A DNA stretch of 64,000 nt, taken from Bubalus kerabau. Lineage: Eukaryota; Chordata; Mammalia; Artiodactyla; Bovidae. A model generated the notes under the pieces. That model saw only the letters and a program-made list of their open reading frames with translations. It was not told the DNA's origin and did no database searches. Both the position numbers and the translations under genes were made by a program. The stretch lies in NCBI RefSeq assembly GCF_029407905.1, contig NC_073630.1, positions 33,329,001 through 33,393,000 of the forward strand, read 5' to 3'. Each line of letters begins with the position of its first letter. The stretch's first letter is position 1. Of this stretch, positions 10,801 through 21,155 are shown one piece after another.

Positions 10801-11510
10801 CAATTTGATAAGTAATGTGAAGAATTCATAGTTTGATTATATCAATATAGGCTCATATTTTTTAATTATTATAAATTTGTTACATAAGTTATTTGTAGGT
10901 ATTAAAATTTTTTAAAAGTAGATTTATATGTACTGATATGGAAACATGCTATACTGTACAGTGAAAAAGAAATAGGGTGTATAACACAATCACCAAATTA
11001 TACTTATTATCTCTTTGCAAATATGTGTGCTAAGAATTTAGGAAGGACAATAAGAGACAGTTTTTGGTAGCCTGCTGCTGAGACATGGTACTAGAATAAT
11101 GGGGAATGGAGGACTCTTAATTTGCGCTTTATATACTCCTGTAATGTTTATATTTGTTGTTTACCATGAACAGATATTACCTTTACCTTTTTAATTAACA
11201 GTCTACAAAAAAGATTATAGCTTAATAACTATTCTAAATCTTAATAACATTTATGAAATACTGAAATATATTTGTAAATATGAGAGTCAAAAATATCTGG
11301 AATAACTTTAGGTAGTATGGTATCAATAAGCTGTCAACTAAAAACCAATGTGTTCTTCAAAAGTTGCCTCTCTATACACCATATTATTTTGATGAAACCA
11401 AAAATGACTTGAAAATGAGAAACATAATATATATTTTTTAACTTTAAAAACCCTATGTATTTGGAAATTAAATGTCCACTTTTCAATGATGGGTGTATTT
11501 AAGAAGCCAT
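10801..11510. other. AT-rich non-coding gap
   Basis: Low-complexity AT-rich DNA. The segment 10960-11200 may be a decayed repeat that I cannot name. No gene seen. Confidence 0.45.
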
Positions 11511-11721
11511 GGGCTTCCCAGGTGTCACAGTGGTAAAGAACTTGCCTGCCAATGCAGAATATGCTGGAGATGCGGGTTTGATCCCTGGGTTGGGAAGATC
11601 CCCTGGAGGAGGAAATAGCAATCCACTCCAGTGTTCTTCCCTAGGAAATCCCATGGACAGAAGAGCCTGGTGGGCCACAGTCCGCCACAAACAGTCAGAC
11701 ACAATTGAGTACATACAAGAC
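11511..11721 (+). mobile_element. Bov-tA SINE
   Basis: GGGCTTCCCAGGTGTCACAG head, TTGATCCCTGGGTTGGGAAG, and the BovA body to CAGACACAATTGAG. AAGAAGC flanks it at 11501 and 11723, consistent with a target-site duplication. Confidence 0.9.
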
Positions 11722-12019
11722 CAAGAAGCTGTAACAAGGAATTATTTATAAATTATATAATTTATATATAATATAATTATATTAGAAAATATTTGTAACA
11801 GAATAAAAATGAAAAGATTATTTACCAGAATTCGTTGCATGCAGCTGGAGCTGCTCAATGCAACTAAATACAATGTGGAATCTTGAAAAGAACTTTTTTA
11901 ATTAATGAAGTTGAAATAATATATGGGTTTATAAGTCTATCATTCACTTATTAAGTATAGTCTTAATGAGGACAGAGAGCGTCAACAGGAGCTTGTGCAG
12001 TCATGCTGCTTCTGTGCAG
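11722..12019. other. AT-rich spacer
   Basis: Very AT-rich block (TTATATAATTTATATATAAT type) at 11738-11790, then unique DNA. Confidence 0.5.
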
Positions 12020-12420
12020 TGGAGATGAAGGAAAATAAGTCAAGGTCAGCTGTGTCAGATGGAGACAAAGCGTACAGCGGTACAGGCGAGGTGCCCACAA
12101 GGAAGCCCTGGGAGGATCAGAGAACATCCAACCTGCGCTGGGTGTTGAAGACTGTAACGGTCTGCGAAGGGGTGAGCAACATGAAAGGAGGGACAGGAAA
12201 GACACAGGAACACAGAGGTGTGACTTTTCAGGCAAGTCCATGGGATGGGGGACATGCTAATTCAGAGAGGGAGATGGGGCCCAGTTCATGCTTAAACTCG
12301 GACTTTATCCTGAAGGCACTGGGAATCCATGTAAGGATTTTTAACTGACATATTGAACTACAATTTGCTTAGAAAGAAGAGTGTGTGGAGACAGGGTGGA
12401 TTGGAGAGCACGCTAAGGGA
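12020..12420 (-). mobile_element. L2 LINE fragment
   Basis: GGACTTTATCCTGAAGGCACT, GGGAATCCATGTAAGGATTTT and GTGTGGAGACAGGGTGGATTG match the reversed L2 3' region. The left part (12020-12230) is less certain. The 117-codon open frame at 11995-12348 is a chance frame. Confidence 0.55.
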
Positions 12421-12424
12421 GTAT

Positions 12425-12930
12425 CCTTCTGGAACGTCGTTAATCTGTGGTTGATGGCGAAGATCACGCGACTGACGGGGGTGGGGCAGGTGGTGGGTGG
12501 GTCTGCCCTCACCAAGGTCTACCGGCAGGTGGGGGAGCAGCGGCTGAAGGCCTCTCTCTGGGGTCTTTAGTTCACGCTACTCCAGACTGTAGACTCTCCT
12601 CGCTGGAGGCTCTCCATTTCCGCCCTTTACTCGGCGACCGCGACCCAAGTTCCCACGCCCACCTCAAGTTCATCCAAGGTGGCCGAGCGTGTCCTGCAGG
12701 GGCCTGGAGGGTGTGCGGTCTCAGAGGAAGGCCTGCCCTGGAGACAGGAATGAAGAGTTCCGGCTTCCTGAAAGAGAAACCAACTGAAAGTTCCTGAGGT
12801 CATGAAACTAACGTTGAAATAGGGTTTCTAGGTCCACTCCCTCGTGAGCCAGAACCTCTCCACATCTGCGCTGCCCCTGCGCGTCCCGACCCAGAGGCCC
12901 GGCTACGTCCAGCCCCGGCGGCCCCCCAAA
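12425..12930. promoter_or_regulatory. Small GC-rich, CpG-enriched block
   Basis: This block of about 500 bp has clearly more G+C and CpG (GAACGTCGTTAATC, GATCACGCGACTGACGGGG, CTCGGCGACCGCGACCC, GCGCGTCCCGACC) than the AT-rich DNA around it, and it ends abruptly near 12925. Two plus-strand open frames of 61 and 116 codons cross it, but neither resembles a known protein. It could be a weak or fossil CpG island, a regulatory element or an untranslated exon. Confidence 0.4.
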
Positions 12931-13780
12931 TAACACTTTTTTAAAAAGTTCCTTTGTAAAATCAAGTTCATTTTTATTGTTTTCTTCCCTCTCTTTCTGG
13001 CAACTCCCTCAAATAATAAAAAATCATCATTTTTATTTCATGTCTATTTGTAGTATTTGTGCCGGGTTTTGAGAAAAAAAAAAGCAAGCATATGACATAC
13101 TCTTTGACTTCAAGATGATGATATAGCTACTGAGAAATAGAGTATAGAAATAAAATATAGATACTGTACAATAAGCATTATACATAAGTATTATATATAT
13201 GTAAGAATTATACAATTGCTACAGACAGTAAGTGGTAATAAATTATCAGAGGATGAGGCAGTTACAGAAGTTTAGGGAAATCCAATAATACTTTTGCTAG
13301 CAGGCCAAAATAGATGTGGGGATTTATTTAATGAGTGGTTCAGCCCTACAAAGATTTATGTAGAGAAAAGATAGGAAATAAAATTGAAGACAAGCAGGTC
13401 AGTTCTAACATGTAGTCTTCAATATCAGTTTGCTAACAGTCTATATTTAATATGAAAATAAAACTTGGATCAAGATCTATATAAGTAAAGCAATTATCCT
13501 TCAATTAAAAATAAATTAAAAAAATAAAAGTACAAAAACAAAAAGATCTATATAAGCTAGAATATCTGAATTTCAGTCTCTTGGTTTGTTTTGTGTAATG
13601 GAAACTCCTGTCTTTTTAGTTGATTAGTTTTAAGATTGTTTTGGAGCTTATGCATATTGGTTTGAAAAGCGAATATTGTTTTAGCATGTTTATTTGGGAA
13701 TGGGCCCAATTATCTTTAGAGATTTATTACCCTTTTCCAATTTGTCTGGAAGCTGGAGAAAGAGTTTTTTAACCTTTGCT
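12931..13780. other. AT-rich non-coding gap
   Basis: No gene seen. Contains one very short L1-tail insertion (separate entry). Confidence 0.5.
13486..13542 (+). mobile_element. Ultra-short L1 3'-tail insertion
   Basis: 57 bp reading TAAAGCAATTATCCTTCAAT and then an A-rich tail, as at bovid L1 ends. It is flanked by a perfect 14-bp duplication AAGATCTATATAAG at 13472-13485 and 13543-13556. Confidence 0.7.
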
Positions 13781-13996
13781 AGGCTTCCCTGGTGGCACAG
13801 TGATAAAGAATCAGCCTGCTAGTGCAGGAGATGTGGGTTTGATCTCTGTGTAGGGAAGATGCCCTAGAGGAGGAAATGGCAACCCACTCCAGTATTCTTG
13901 TCTGGGAAATCCCATGGACAGAGGAACCTGGCAGGCTATATAGTCCATGGGGTCACAGAGAGTCAGACATGACTTAGGGACTAAAGAACAACAACA
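13781..13996 (+). mobile_element. Bov-tA SINE
   Basis: AGGCTTCCCTGGTGGCACAG head, BovA body, ends GACTTAGGGACTAAAGAACA. Confidence 0.9.
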
Positions 13997-14575
13997 GGGT
14001 ATATTGTGGAATTCAAGGACTAGGGTTTTAGACTACAAATCCCAGCTAAAATATCCACTATACTGTATTAGAACTATTTTCTCTTATGAATAAGATGGGT
14101 CCTTAGATTCTTTTCCAGTTATATATGGAAGTAGAGGAGGAGAAAATGCCCGCAAGCCAACTACAAAGTTCTTGCCAGATGCTGTGCTGCAGGTAATGAT
14201 TCTCAGCATTCATGTGCCATACCCACTTACCACGCAGAGTGTGCTAGCACGTGGACTTCATCCTCGGGCGTGCGGCCCGTGAGAAACATCCGAATGGGTG
14301 GAGTAATGGCATATTAGTGGCAGACCCATAACTTCTTAGGGGCTTGATTCAGCTTTTTATGTGACCTAGTCTGGTTACACATTGAAGCATTTATTTCATG
14401 TTATTCATGGTCTTCAGCTCATCTGAGCAGACAAGTAAAAGCAGGTGGAGGGAAATCAAGCCCCCGAGCTAGAAAAGGAAAGAAAAGAACGCTTTTTAGT
14501 CAGAATCAGAAAACACCTGGGAATTTTAATAAGGTTCCACAGTGGTAAAATTGACAAAGTATTTGACAAGGGTTC
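13997..14575. other. Non-coding gap
   Basis: Unique-looking. A few CpGs sit at 14260-14295 (CCTCGGGCGTGCGGCCCGTG). No gene seen. Confidence 0.45.
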
Positions 14576-14716
14576 TGAAAACAGTGCTTACTAGCCATGT
14601 GACTAGGGTCATAGAAGGAGACTTCTCTGGGCCTTGTTTTCCTTAACTGTAACATAAGTGTCATGCTCTTCTGCTACCCCATGTACTAGTTGTGAAGACC
14701 AAATCTGTGATAGGTA
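14576..14716 (+). mobile_element. MIR SINE
   Basis: CTTACTAGCCATGTGACTAGG, TTCTCTGGGCCTTGTTTTCC and TTGTGAAGACCAAATCTGTG follow the MIR order. It is interrupted by Bov-A2 at its 3' side. Confidence 0.65.
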
Positions 14717-14963
14717 TGCTGCTGCTAAGTCACTTCAGTCGTGTCCGACTCCGTGTGACCCCATAGACGGCAGCCCAACAGGCTCCACTGTCCCTGGGAT
14801 TCTCCAGGCGAGAACACTGGAGTGGGTTGCCATTTCCTTCTCCAATGCAGGAAAGTGAAAAGTGAAAGTGAAGTCGCTCAGTCCGACTCTTAGCGACCCC
14901 ATAGACTGCAGCCTACCAGGCTCCTCGATCCATGAGATTTTCCAGGCAAGAGTACTGGAGTGA
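14717..14963 (-). mobile_element. Bov-A2 SINE
   Basis: TGCTGCTGCTAAGTCACTTC start, two monomers with a GAAAGTGAAAAGTGAAAGTG linker, and CAAGAGTACTGGAGTG at the right end. Confidence 0.92.
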
Positions 14964-15071
14964 AAGAGTAAGTCTAATGGGAACTTTAGATTAATGAAAA
15001 AATAATATCTAATGTTGTTTCACACTCACTTAATTCCCAGACACAATAATTAAGTGTTTTATACCCCAATT

Positions 15072-15279
15072 CTGCCCTGGTGGCTCAGATGGTAAAGCGT
15101 CTGCCTACAATGTGGGAGACCTGGGTCCAATCCCTGGGTTGGGAAGATCCCCTGGAGAAGGAAATGGCAACCCACTCCAGTATTCTTGCCTGGAAAATCC
15201 CATGGATGGAGGAACCTGGTGGGCTATAGTCCATGGGGTCGCAAAGAGTCGGACACAACTGAGTGACTAGCACACACAC
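15072..15279 (+). mobile_element. Bov-tA SINE with 11-bp target-site duplication
   Basis: CTGCCCTGGTGGCTCAGATG head and BovA body to GACTAGCACACACAC. The perfect duplication ATACCCCAATT lies at 15061-15071 and 15280-15290. Confidence 0.95.
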
Positions 15280-15344
15280 ATACCCCAATTAGACCTCCGT
15301 CCCCAACTAGACACATACACACACACACAAAACAACTGAGGAGG

Positions 15345-15435
15345 TTTAGAGCAGTAACTTGCTTAATGTAACAGATATAAGAGACAGAATCCAAACTCAA
15401 AGCCAAGTTTGTCACACCAAAAGACATACTTTTAT
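15345..15435 (-). mobile_element. MIR SINE fragment
   Basis: AGCAGTAACTTGCTTAATGT, then AGAGACAGAATCCAAACTC, resembles the reversed MIR core. Confidence 0.5.
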
Positions 15436-15812
15436 TTTTCTGGACCTACACAAATATGTATGCATTTTGGCAAGATGGTAATGAGTGTCCATTATGAAAC
15501 AGAGAATAGGAGCTAATCGGAAACTTTTGAGAGCCTGGGGGCTCTGTGTTTTTAGAAGCTTGATTTGAAATGCTAATTAATGCATCTGTAAAATATATTA
15601 TTAACATATATATGTATTTATGATGCATATAATAGTATTGGGGGAGTTTTGTGACTCTAAGAAAGTCACAAGATCATGAATTTCTGTGTAAATTTCTATT
15701 AGTCTATAAGAAGTTATAATCTCTTAGAGGAAACAAAGCATTCACCTTTGAGAAGTGTTGGCTGTTTTCTGAGAATTGTAAATTAAGAATTATATGGTCA
15801 TGTTTCTTTTCT
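15436..15812. other. AT-rich non-coding gap
   Basis: No gene or named repeat seen. Confidence 0.5.
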
Positions 15813-15935
15813 TTTTCTTTTTAAGGTACTGCTGTGCAGCATGCAGGGTCTTAGGTCCCCAACCAGGGACAGAACCCATGGCCCCTGCGCTGGGAGTTCA
15901 GAGTTGGAACCACTGGACCACCTGGGAAGTCCTGT
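15813..15935 (-). mobile_element. CHR-type SINE
   Basis: Pyrimidine-rich left end, TTAGGTCCCCAACCAGGGAC, and CCACTGGACCACCTGGGAAG at right. ATGTTTCTTT at both edges (near 15802 and 15941) looks like its target-site duplication. Confidence 0.85.
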
Positions 15936-16009
15936 GCTTATGTTTCTTTGCTTCATATTTGATATAGTGGTTTCTCAAAATTATTTATACAAAGACACAT
16001 ACCTACCTT

Positions 16010-16045
16010 ACACACACACAAACACACACACTTTCACACACACAG
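16010..16045. repeat. Interrupted (CA)n microsatellite
   Basis: CACACACACAAACACACACAC, then TTTCACACACACAG. Confidence 0.85.
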
Positions 16046-16149
16046 TTTGGTGGAACTTCAATGCAGCCAGCTATCTCTGGTTATAGATTATGATTCAATA
16101 TTGTTTCAAGTTGTAGTTCTTTAAATCATAAGCTTTACTAAGTACTTTT

Positions 16150-16720
16150 TAAATGTGAAGAAATATGCTAGGCACTGGGAATTTAGAAAAAATAAAACCC
16201 AGCCTTAACTGTTAGGCACTTGTAGTCTGTTTGGGGAGATAACTGTGTAGACAGACAAATTACAAGAGTGCAAACATTAAAACAGAACCAGGAAAAAGTG
16301 CTTATGGGACACAGAGAACAAAACTCTAGTGTGTCTCAGGGAGTCAGGAAGGCTTTCTTTTGATGCAGGTGTTGCCAGGTACATGGAGGTTATCAGATGA
16401 AGAAGAGAGATGAGGGCATTCTGGCCAGAGAGAAGCCAGCACAGGTGAGGCTTCAGTCACAGGCAAGGCTAGCTTTCAAGAACTGAGAAGTGGAGCGTCC
16501 CTGCCGGTCCAATGGTTCAGACTTCCAGCTTCCAAGGCAGGGGGCGAGGGTTTGATTTCTGGCCTGGGAACTAAAATCCCACATATCATGTGGCTCAGCC
16601 AAAGGAAAAAACAAAACAAAACTGAGGAGCGGCAGGAACAGAACATCAATGAGGAACAGAAGGAAACAGGCTCAAAAGGTCAGTTGTGGGCAGCCTGGGA
16701 AAGGCAGGCACTAGGGAGAA
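16150..16720 (-). mobile_element. L2 LINE fragment split by a CHR SINE
   Basis: GCTAGGCACTGGGAATTTAG, CTTGTAGTCTGTTTGGGGAG and GGCATTCTGGCCAGAGAGAAG follow the reversed L2 3' end. A part may continue after the SINE (GAGGAACAGAAGGAAACAGG). Confidence 0.65.
16496..16612 (+). mobile_element. CHR-type SINE
   Basis: CCTGCCGGTCCAATGGTTCAG head, GGGTTTGATTTCTGGCCTGG, AATCCCACATATCATGTGGC and an A-rich tail. An imperfect duplication AACTGAGAAGTGGAGCG / AACTGAGGAGCGGCAGG flanks it. Confidence 0.85.
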
Positions 16721-16799
16721 AAAGTCCCAACCAACTAATAACTTGAAACAATTTTATTAGGACAACAGCTATACCGGAAATAGTTGCCTAAAGTAAATA

Positions 16800-17390
16800 G
16801 TATGTGAATGGCATGAATAGCATTCCATTATACACCCCGATATATGGAGTTTATATAATGGATATACTCAATTTAGGTGATTTCCAGGTTTTATTGTTTA
16901 TTTGTTTATGTTTTTAGCATCATAAAGAGTGTTGCAAGTAAAAAAAGAATTTGCTCTTGTTCATGATTATTTTCCCAATTCAAAAGTTATGCATATTTTT
17001 AAGGCTTTTTTTTTGTACAGACTGACAAAGTATACTTCAAAGTGTTTGAACCAATTTACATCTCTATCAACAATGCCTGAATATTCTTTCTGAAGCTCTA
17101 GGGAAATTTTCATTACTTGAAATCTCTTCTCTGACAGTTTATAAGTGAAAATAGTATTTTGCATTTGAATTTCTTTTATTTTTAATGAGTCTAAACTTTT
17201 TTTTTCATCTGTTCATTGGAAGTCACTATTCTTTTGTGAGTTTTCCTAAAATCCCTCCTTCCTTTTGATAAGGTGTTTGTCTTCCCCACATACTAAGGAT
17301 ATTAACTCCATCTGTCCATAAAAATTGTGTAAATACTTTTTATTGGTGTTATTTAACTCTTTACATTTTTTCTCTTCATACATATAAATA
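16800..17390 (-). mobile_element. Old L1 fragment
   Basis: GTGATTTCCAGGTTTTATTG, ACAATGCCTGAATATTC and CTAAGGATATTAACTCCATC match the reversed old L1 ORF2-3'UTR junction region. Strongly decayed. Confidence 0.55.
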
Positions 17391-17509
17391 TATTACACAT
17401 TTTCATACCCAAATTATAATAATGTGAGCTTTAACATAAATAAATATTACACTCTCATATGGGAAAAAAATCCATCTTTTTTGTTTTTATTCTTTTATAG
17501 CTATCCATA

Positions 17510-18535
17510 AAACTATACAAAAGGTCTTGATGACCTGGATAACCATGATGGTGTGGTCACTCACCTATAGCCAGACGTCCTGGAATATAAAGTCAAATGT
17601 GCCTTAGGAAGCATTACTACAAACAAAGCTAGTGGAGGTGATGAAATTCCAGCTGAGCTATTTAAAATACTAAAAGATGATGCTATGAAAGTGTTGCACT
17701 CAATATCAACAACTTTGGAAAACTCAGCAATGGCCACAAGACTGGAAAAGGTCAGTTTTCATTCCCATCCCAAAGAAAGGCAATGCCAAAGAATATTTAA
17801 ACTATCACACAATTGCGCTCATTTCACATGCTAGCAAGGTAATGCTCAAAAATCCTTCAAGTTAGGCTTCAACAGGGTGTGAACTGAGAACTTCCAGATG
17901 TTTAAGTTGGATTTAGGAAAAGGCAGAGGAACCAGAAATCAAATTGCCAACATCTGTTGGGTCATAGAAAAAGTAAGGGAACTCCAGAAAAACATCTACT
18001 TCTGCTTCATTTACTACACTAAAGCCTTTGACTGTGTGGATCACCACAAACTGTGGAAAATTCTTAAAGAGAAGTGAATACCAGACCACTTTACCTATTC
18101 CTGAGAAACCTGTATGCGGGTCAAGGAGCAACAGTTGTAACTGGACATGGAACAACGCTGAAGAATTGACGTTTTCGAAATGTGGTGCTGGAGGATTCTT
18201 GAGAGTCCCTTGGAGAACAAGATCAAACCAGTGAATCCTAAAGGAAATCAACCCTGAATAATCATTGGAAGGACAGAAGCTGAAGCTGAAGCTCCAATAC
18301 TGTGGCCATCTAATGCAAAGAGCTGACTCATCGGAAAAGACCCTGATGCTGGGGAACACTGAGGGCAAGAAGAGAAGGGGGTGACAGAAGATGAGATGGT
18401 TGGATGGCCTCACCTACTCAATGGACATGAGTTTGAGCAAACTCCAAGAGGTAGTTAAGGACAAGGAAGCCTGGCATGCTGCAGTCCATGGGATTGCAAA
18501 GAGTTAGACATGACTTAGGGAATGAACAATATAGC
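17510..18535 (+). mobile_element. BovB LINE with internal deletion of the RT core
   Basis: Starts in the region before the RT (AAGCTAGTGGAGGTGATG, the NKASGGDG motif). It runs through GATGCTATGAAAGTGTTGCAC and CAATGCCAAAGAATATTTAAAC to GGACATGGAACAACG, then jumps at about 18157 straight to GAATTGACGTTTTCGAAATG (the RRIDAFELW region). The segment with QGCILSP and the catalytic YADD box is missing. Many stops and shifts are present and the tail is diverged, so this is one of the older BovB copies here. Confidence 0.88.
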
Positions 18536-18594
18536 TATCATTCTTGAAAACATCTTCAACACAAAAGGTATATTAATATTAAGAAGGGCTTTTA

Positions 18595-18985
18595 CTTCAA
18601 AGTAAAGGGATATTATAGATTTTATCCTGAGGGCGATGAAAAGCCATCAGGGCTTTTGAAATCAGAGAATATCTTTTTTAAGGAAGGTAATTCTGGCTGA
18701 ATTATGTAAGATGTCTCAGGATACAAAAAGCTCTGCCGTGTCATTATTAAGAAACGACACTAGGCATAGCTGAAAGCCTGGACTGAAGCCATGGATATGG
18801 AGAAAAAGAAGCAGGATGTTACCATATGAGAGTTCCCAGGGTCTGGTGAGAGATTATAGAGTGGAAGACGCATAGAGAGGCCTAGAGTTACAGTGCAGTT
18901 TCTCGTGTGAGCCACTCAGCTGATGGTGTGAATCTTTATCCAGGTTAGGAATGAAGAGGATGGAGCAGGTTTTGAGTATTTGTTA
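18595..18985 (-). mobile_element. L2 LINE fragment
   Basis: GATTTTATCCTGAGGGCGATG, AAAGCCATCAGGGC and GGTAATTCTGGCTGAATTATG match the reversed L2 3' region. Confidence 0.6.
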
Positions 18986-19500
18986 TATGGATGAATAGAT
19001 GGGATGGATAAGAAAAAAGGGATGTGTTGTGCTTAAAACATTGCCTATTCTAGGGACTGAATAATGTCATTAGTTAACCCCCTGGAGCAAAGACTTTCCC
19101 AGAATACTCTCCACTGTTGTGGCAGGTGACAAGTGATGCCAAGATTTATGAAAGTAAAAAGGAAATATTTCCCAGTCATAAGATTATGTTATAAATCTAT
19201 CCATATCTATCAATCTCAATCTCTACCTCTATTTTTGTACCTATTACTTACTTATCTGTCTACTTCAAACCTTAACATTATTTATTGATATGCTCCTTTT
19301 TTGTTAATTTGAATTATATGCCCCAAGCCACTAGAGACTGAAGATTCTGCTTGGATTTCCATGTGCCCAGTCATGACATAGAAGAGCAGGAAGTCATAGC
19401 TGAATTACTGTCATTTGCTTGCCTCACCAAGTTTTCCCCAATTCTCTGAAATAGAATTTTTCTTTTTAACCATCTTTATCTTCAGCCTCCTATTATTTTT
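18986..19500. other. Non-coding gap
   Basis: No gene or named repeat seen. Confidence 0.5.
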
Positions 19501-19680
19501 TCTTTTCTTTTAAGCTGAAGTATAGCTGATTTTCAATAACATTAGTTTTAGGTGTATAGCAAAGTGATTCAGATATACATTTTTTTCAGATTATTTTCCA
19601 TTATATTAGGTTATTACAAGATGTTGAATATAGTTCTATGCAGTAAATCCTTGCAGCTTCTCTATTTTTTTAAGTCTTCA

Positions 19681-19885
19681 TTTAAAAAATGTATTCATTT
19701 ATTTGGCTGCCCGGGTCTCATTGCAGCACACAGGATCTTCTTCCTTGCAGCATGCCAGATCTTTTGAGTTGCAGCATTCAAACTCTTAGTTGGTGGATGT
19801 GCCATCTAGTTCACGGATCAGGGGTATAACCCAGGCCCTCTGCACTGAGAGCCTGAAGTCTTAGTCAGGGCCACCAGGGAAGTCC
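19681..19885 (-). mobile_element. CHR-type SINE
   Basis: ATTCATTTATTTGGCTGCCC at left, AACCCAGGCCCTCTGCACTG, and GGCCACCAGGGAAGTCC at right, abutting BovB directly. Confidence 0.85.
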
Positions 19886-20797
19886 AAAGGAGTACATCAA
19901 GGCTGTATATTGTCACCCTGCTTATTTAACTTATATGCAGAGTACATCATGAGAAACGCTGGACTGGAAGAAGCACAAGACGGAATCAAGATTGCTGGGA
20001 GAAATATCAATAACCTCAGATATGCAGATGACACCACCCTTATGGCAGAAAGTGAAGAGGAACTAAAAAGCCTCTTGATGAAAGTGAAAGAGAAGAGTGA
20101 AAAAGTTGGCTTAAAGCTCAACATTCAGAAAACAAAGATCATGGCATCCGGTCCCATCACTTCATGGGAAATAGATGCGGAAACAGTGGAAACAGTGTCA
20201 GACTTTATTTTTTTGGGCTCCAAAATCACTGCAGATGGTGATTGCAGCCATGAAATTAAAAGACGCTTACTCCTTGGAAGGAAAGTTATGACCAACCTAG
20301 ATAGCATATTCAAAAGCAGAGACATTACTTTGCCAACAAAGGTTCGTCTAGTCAAGTCTATGGTTTTTCCAGTGGTCATGTATGGATGTGAGAGTTGGAC
20401 TGTGAAGAAAGCTGAGTGCCGAAGAATTGATGCTTTTGAACTGTGGTGTTGGAGAAGACTCTTGAGAGTCCCTTGGAATGCAAGGAGATCCAACCAGTCC
20501 ATTCTGAAGGAGATCAGCCCTGGGATTTCTTTGGAAGGAATGATGCTAAAGCTGAAACTCCAGTACTTTGGGCACCTCATGCGAAGAGTTGACTCATTGG
20601 AAAAGACTCTGATGCTGGGAGGGATTGGGGGCAGGAGGAGAAGGGGACGGCAGAGAATGAGATGGCTGGATGGCATCACGGACTCGATGGACGTGAGTCT
20701 GAGTGAACTCCGGGAGTTGGTGATGGACAGGGAGGCCTGGCGTGCTGCGATTCATGGGGTCGCAAAGAGTTGGACACGACTGAGCGACTGAACTGAG
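19886..20797 (+). mobile_element. BovB LINE, 5'-truncated, relatively intact
   Basis: Starts inside the RT at AAAGGAGTACATCAAGGC and ends with the 3' tail GACTGAGCGACTGAACTGAG. It has no frameshift over its coding part, so it is one of the least decayed copies in the window. Everything upstream (endonuclease and the first RT blocks) is missing. Confidence 0.93.
19910..20791 (+). pseudogene. Open 293-codon C-terminal fragment of BovB reverse transcriptase
   Basis: The frame is uninterrupted from an internal Met (MSPCLFNLYAEY, just after the family's QGCIL) to the element's own stop after TRLSD. The catalytic NNLRYADDTTLM lies near residues 36-47. The KLNIQKTKIMAS block follows, then the C-terminal region with VVMYGCESW, a Trp/Arg-rich LWCWRRLLRVPW and the basic RRRRGRQRMRW. 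The fingers part of the RT and all of the endonuclease are absent, so it cannot act alone. There is no sign of a promoter or splice site that would express it. Confidence 0.85.
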
Positions 20798-20924
20798 TGT
20801 ATATTTATTAATCCCATACTCCTAATTTATCCCTCCTATGACTCAGCCTCCTATTTTTTAGGTAGCTATCATGACCAACCTAGGTAGCTATCATTACATA
20901 AATAGGTAATAATAGTAAAGAGGA

Positions 20925-21155
20925 GAGGGAGAAATTGGGAAATTGAGATTGACATATACACACTGCTATAAATAAAATAGATAACTAATAAGGATCTACT
21001 GTATAGCACAGGGAACTCTACTTGATTCTCTGTGATGGTCTATATGGGAAAATATTTTTGAAAGAGTGGATATATGTATAACAGATTCACTTTGCTGTAA
21101 AGCAGAAACTAACAGTGTTGTAAATCAACTATACGCCAATAAGAATTTAAAAACT
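20925..21155 (+). mobile_element. Artiodactyl L1 3' end
   Basis: ACACTGCTATAAATAAAATAG, GATCTACTGTATAGCACAGG and GATTCACTTTGCTGTAAAGC, ending AACTATACGCCAATAAGAAT. Confidence 0.85.

Larger units (their letters stand above)
19505..20850 (-). mobile_element. Artiodactyl L1 3'UTR split by a CHR SINE and BovB
   Basis: Left part 19505-19680: GAAGTATAGCTGATTTTCAAT, GGTGTATAGCAAAGTGATTC, TGTTGAATATAGTTCTATGC. Right part 20798-20850: TGTATATTTATTAATCCC, TACTCCTAATTTATCCCTCC. Together they read as one reversed L1 end. Confidence 0.7.

Noticed and set aside
11995..12348. 117-codon plus-strand open frame
   Set aside because: It lies over an L2-like reversed segment and has no conserved features.
12447..12797. 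116-codon plus-strand open frame in the small CpG block
   Set aside because: Gly/Ala/Arg-rich composition follows G+C content. No homology recognised, so only the base composition is reported.
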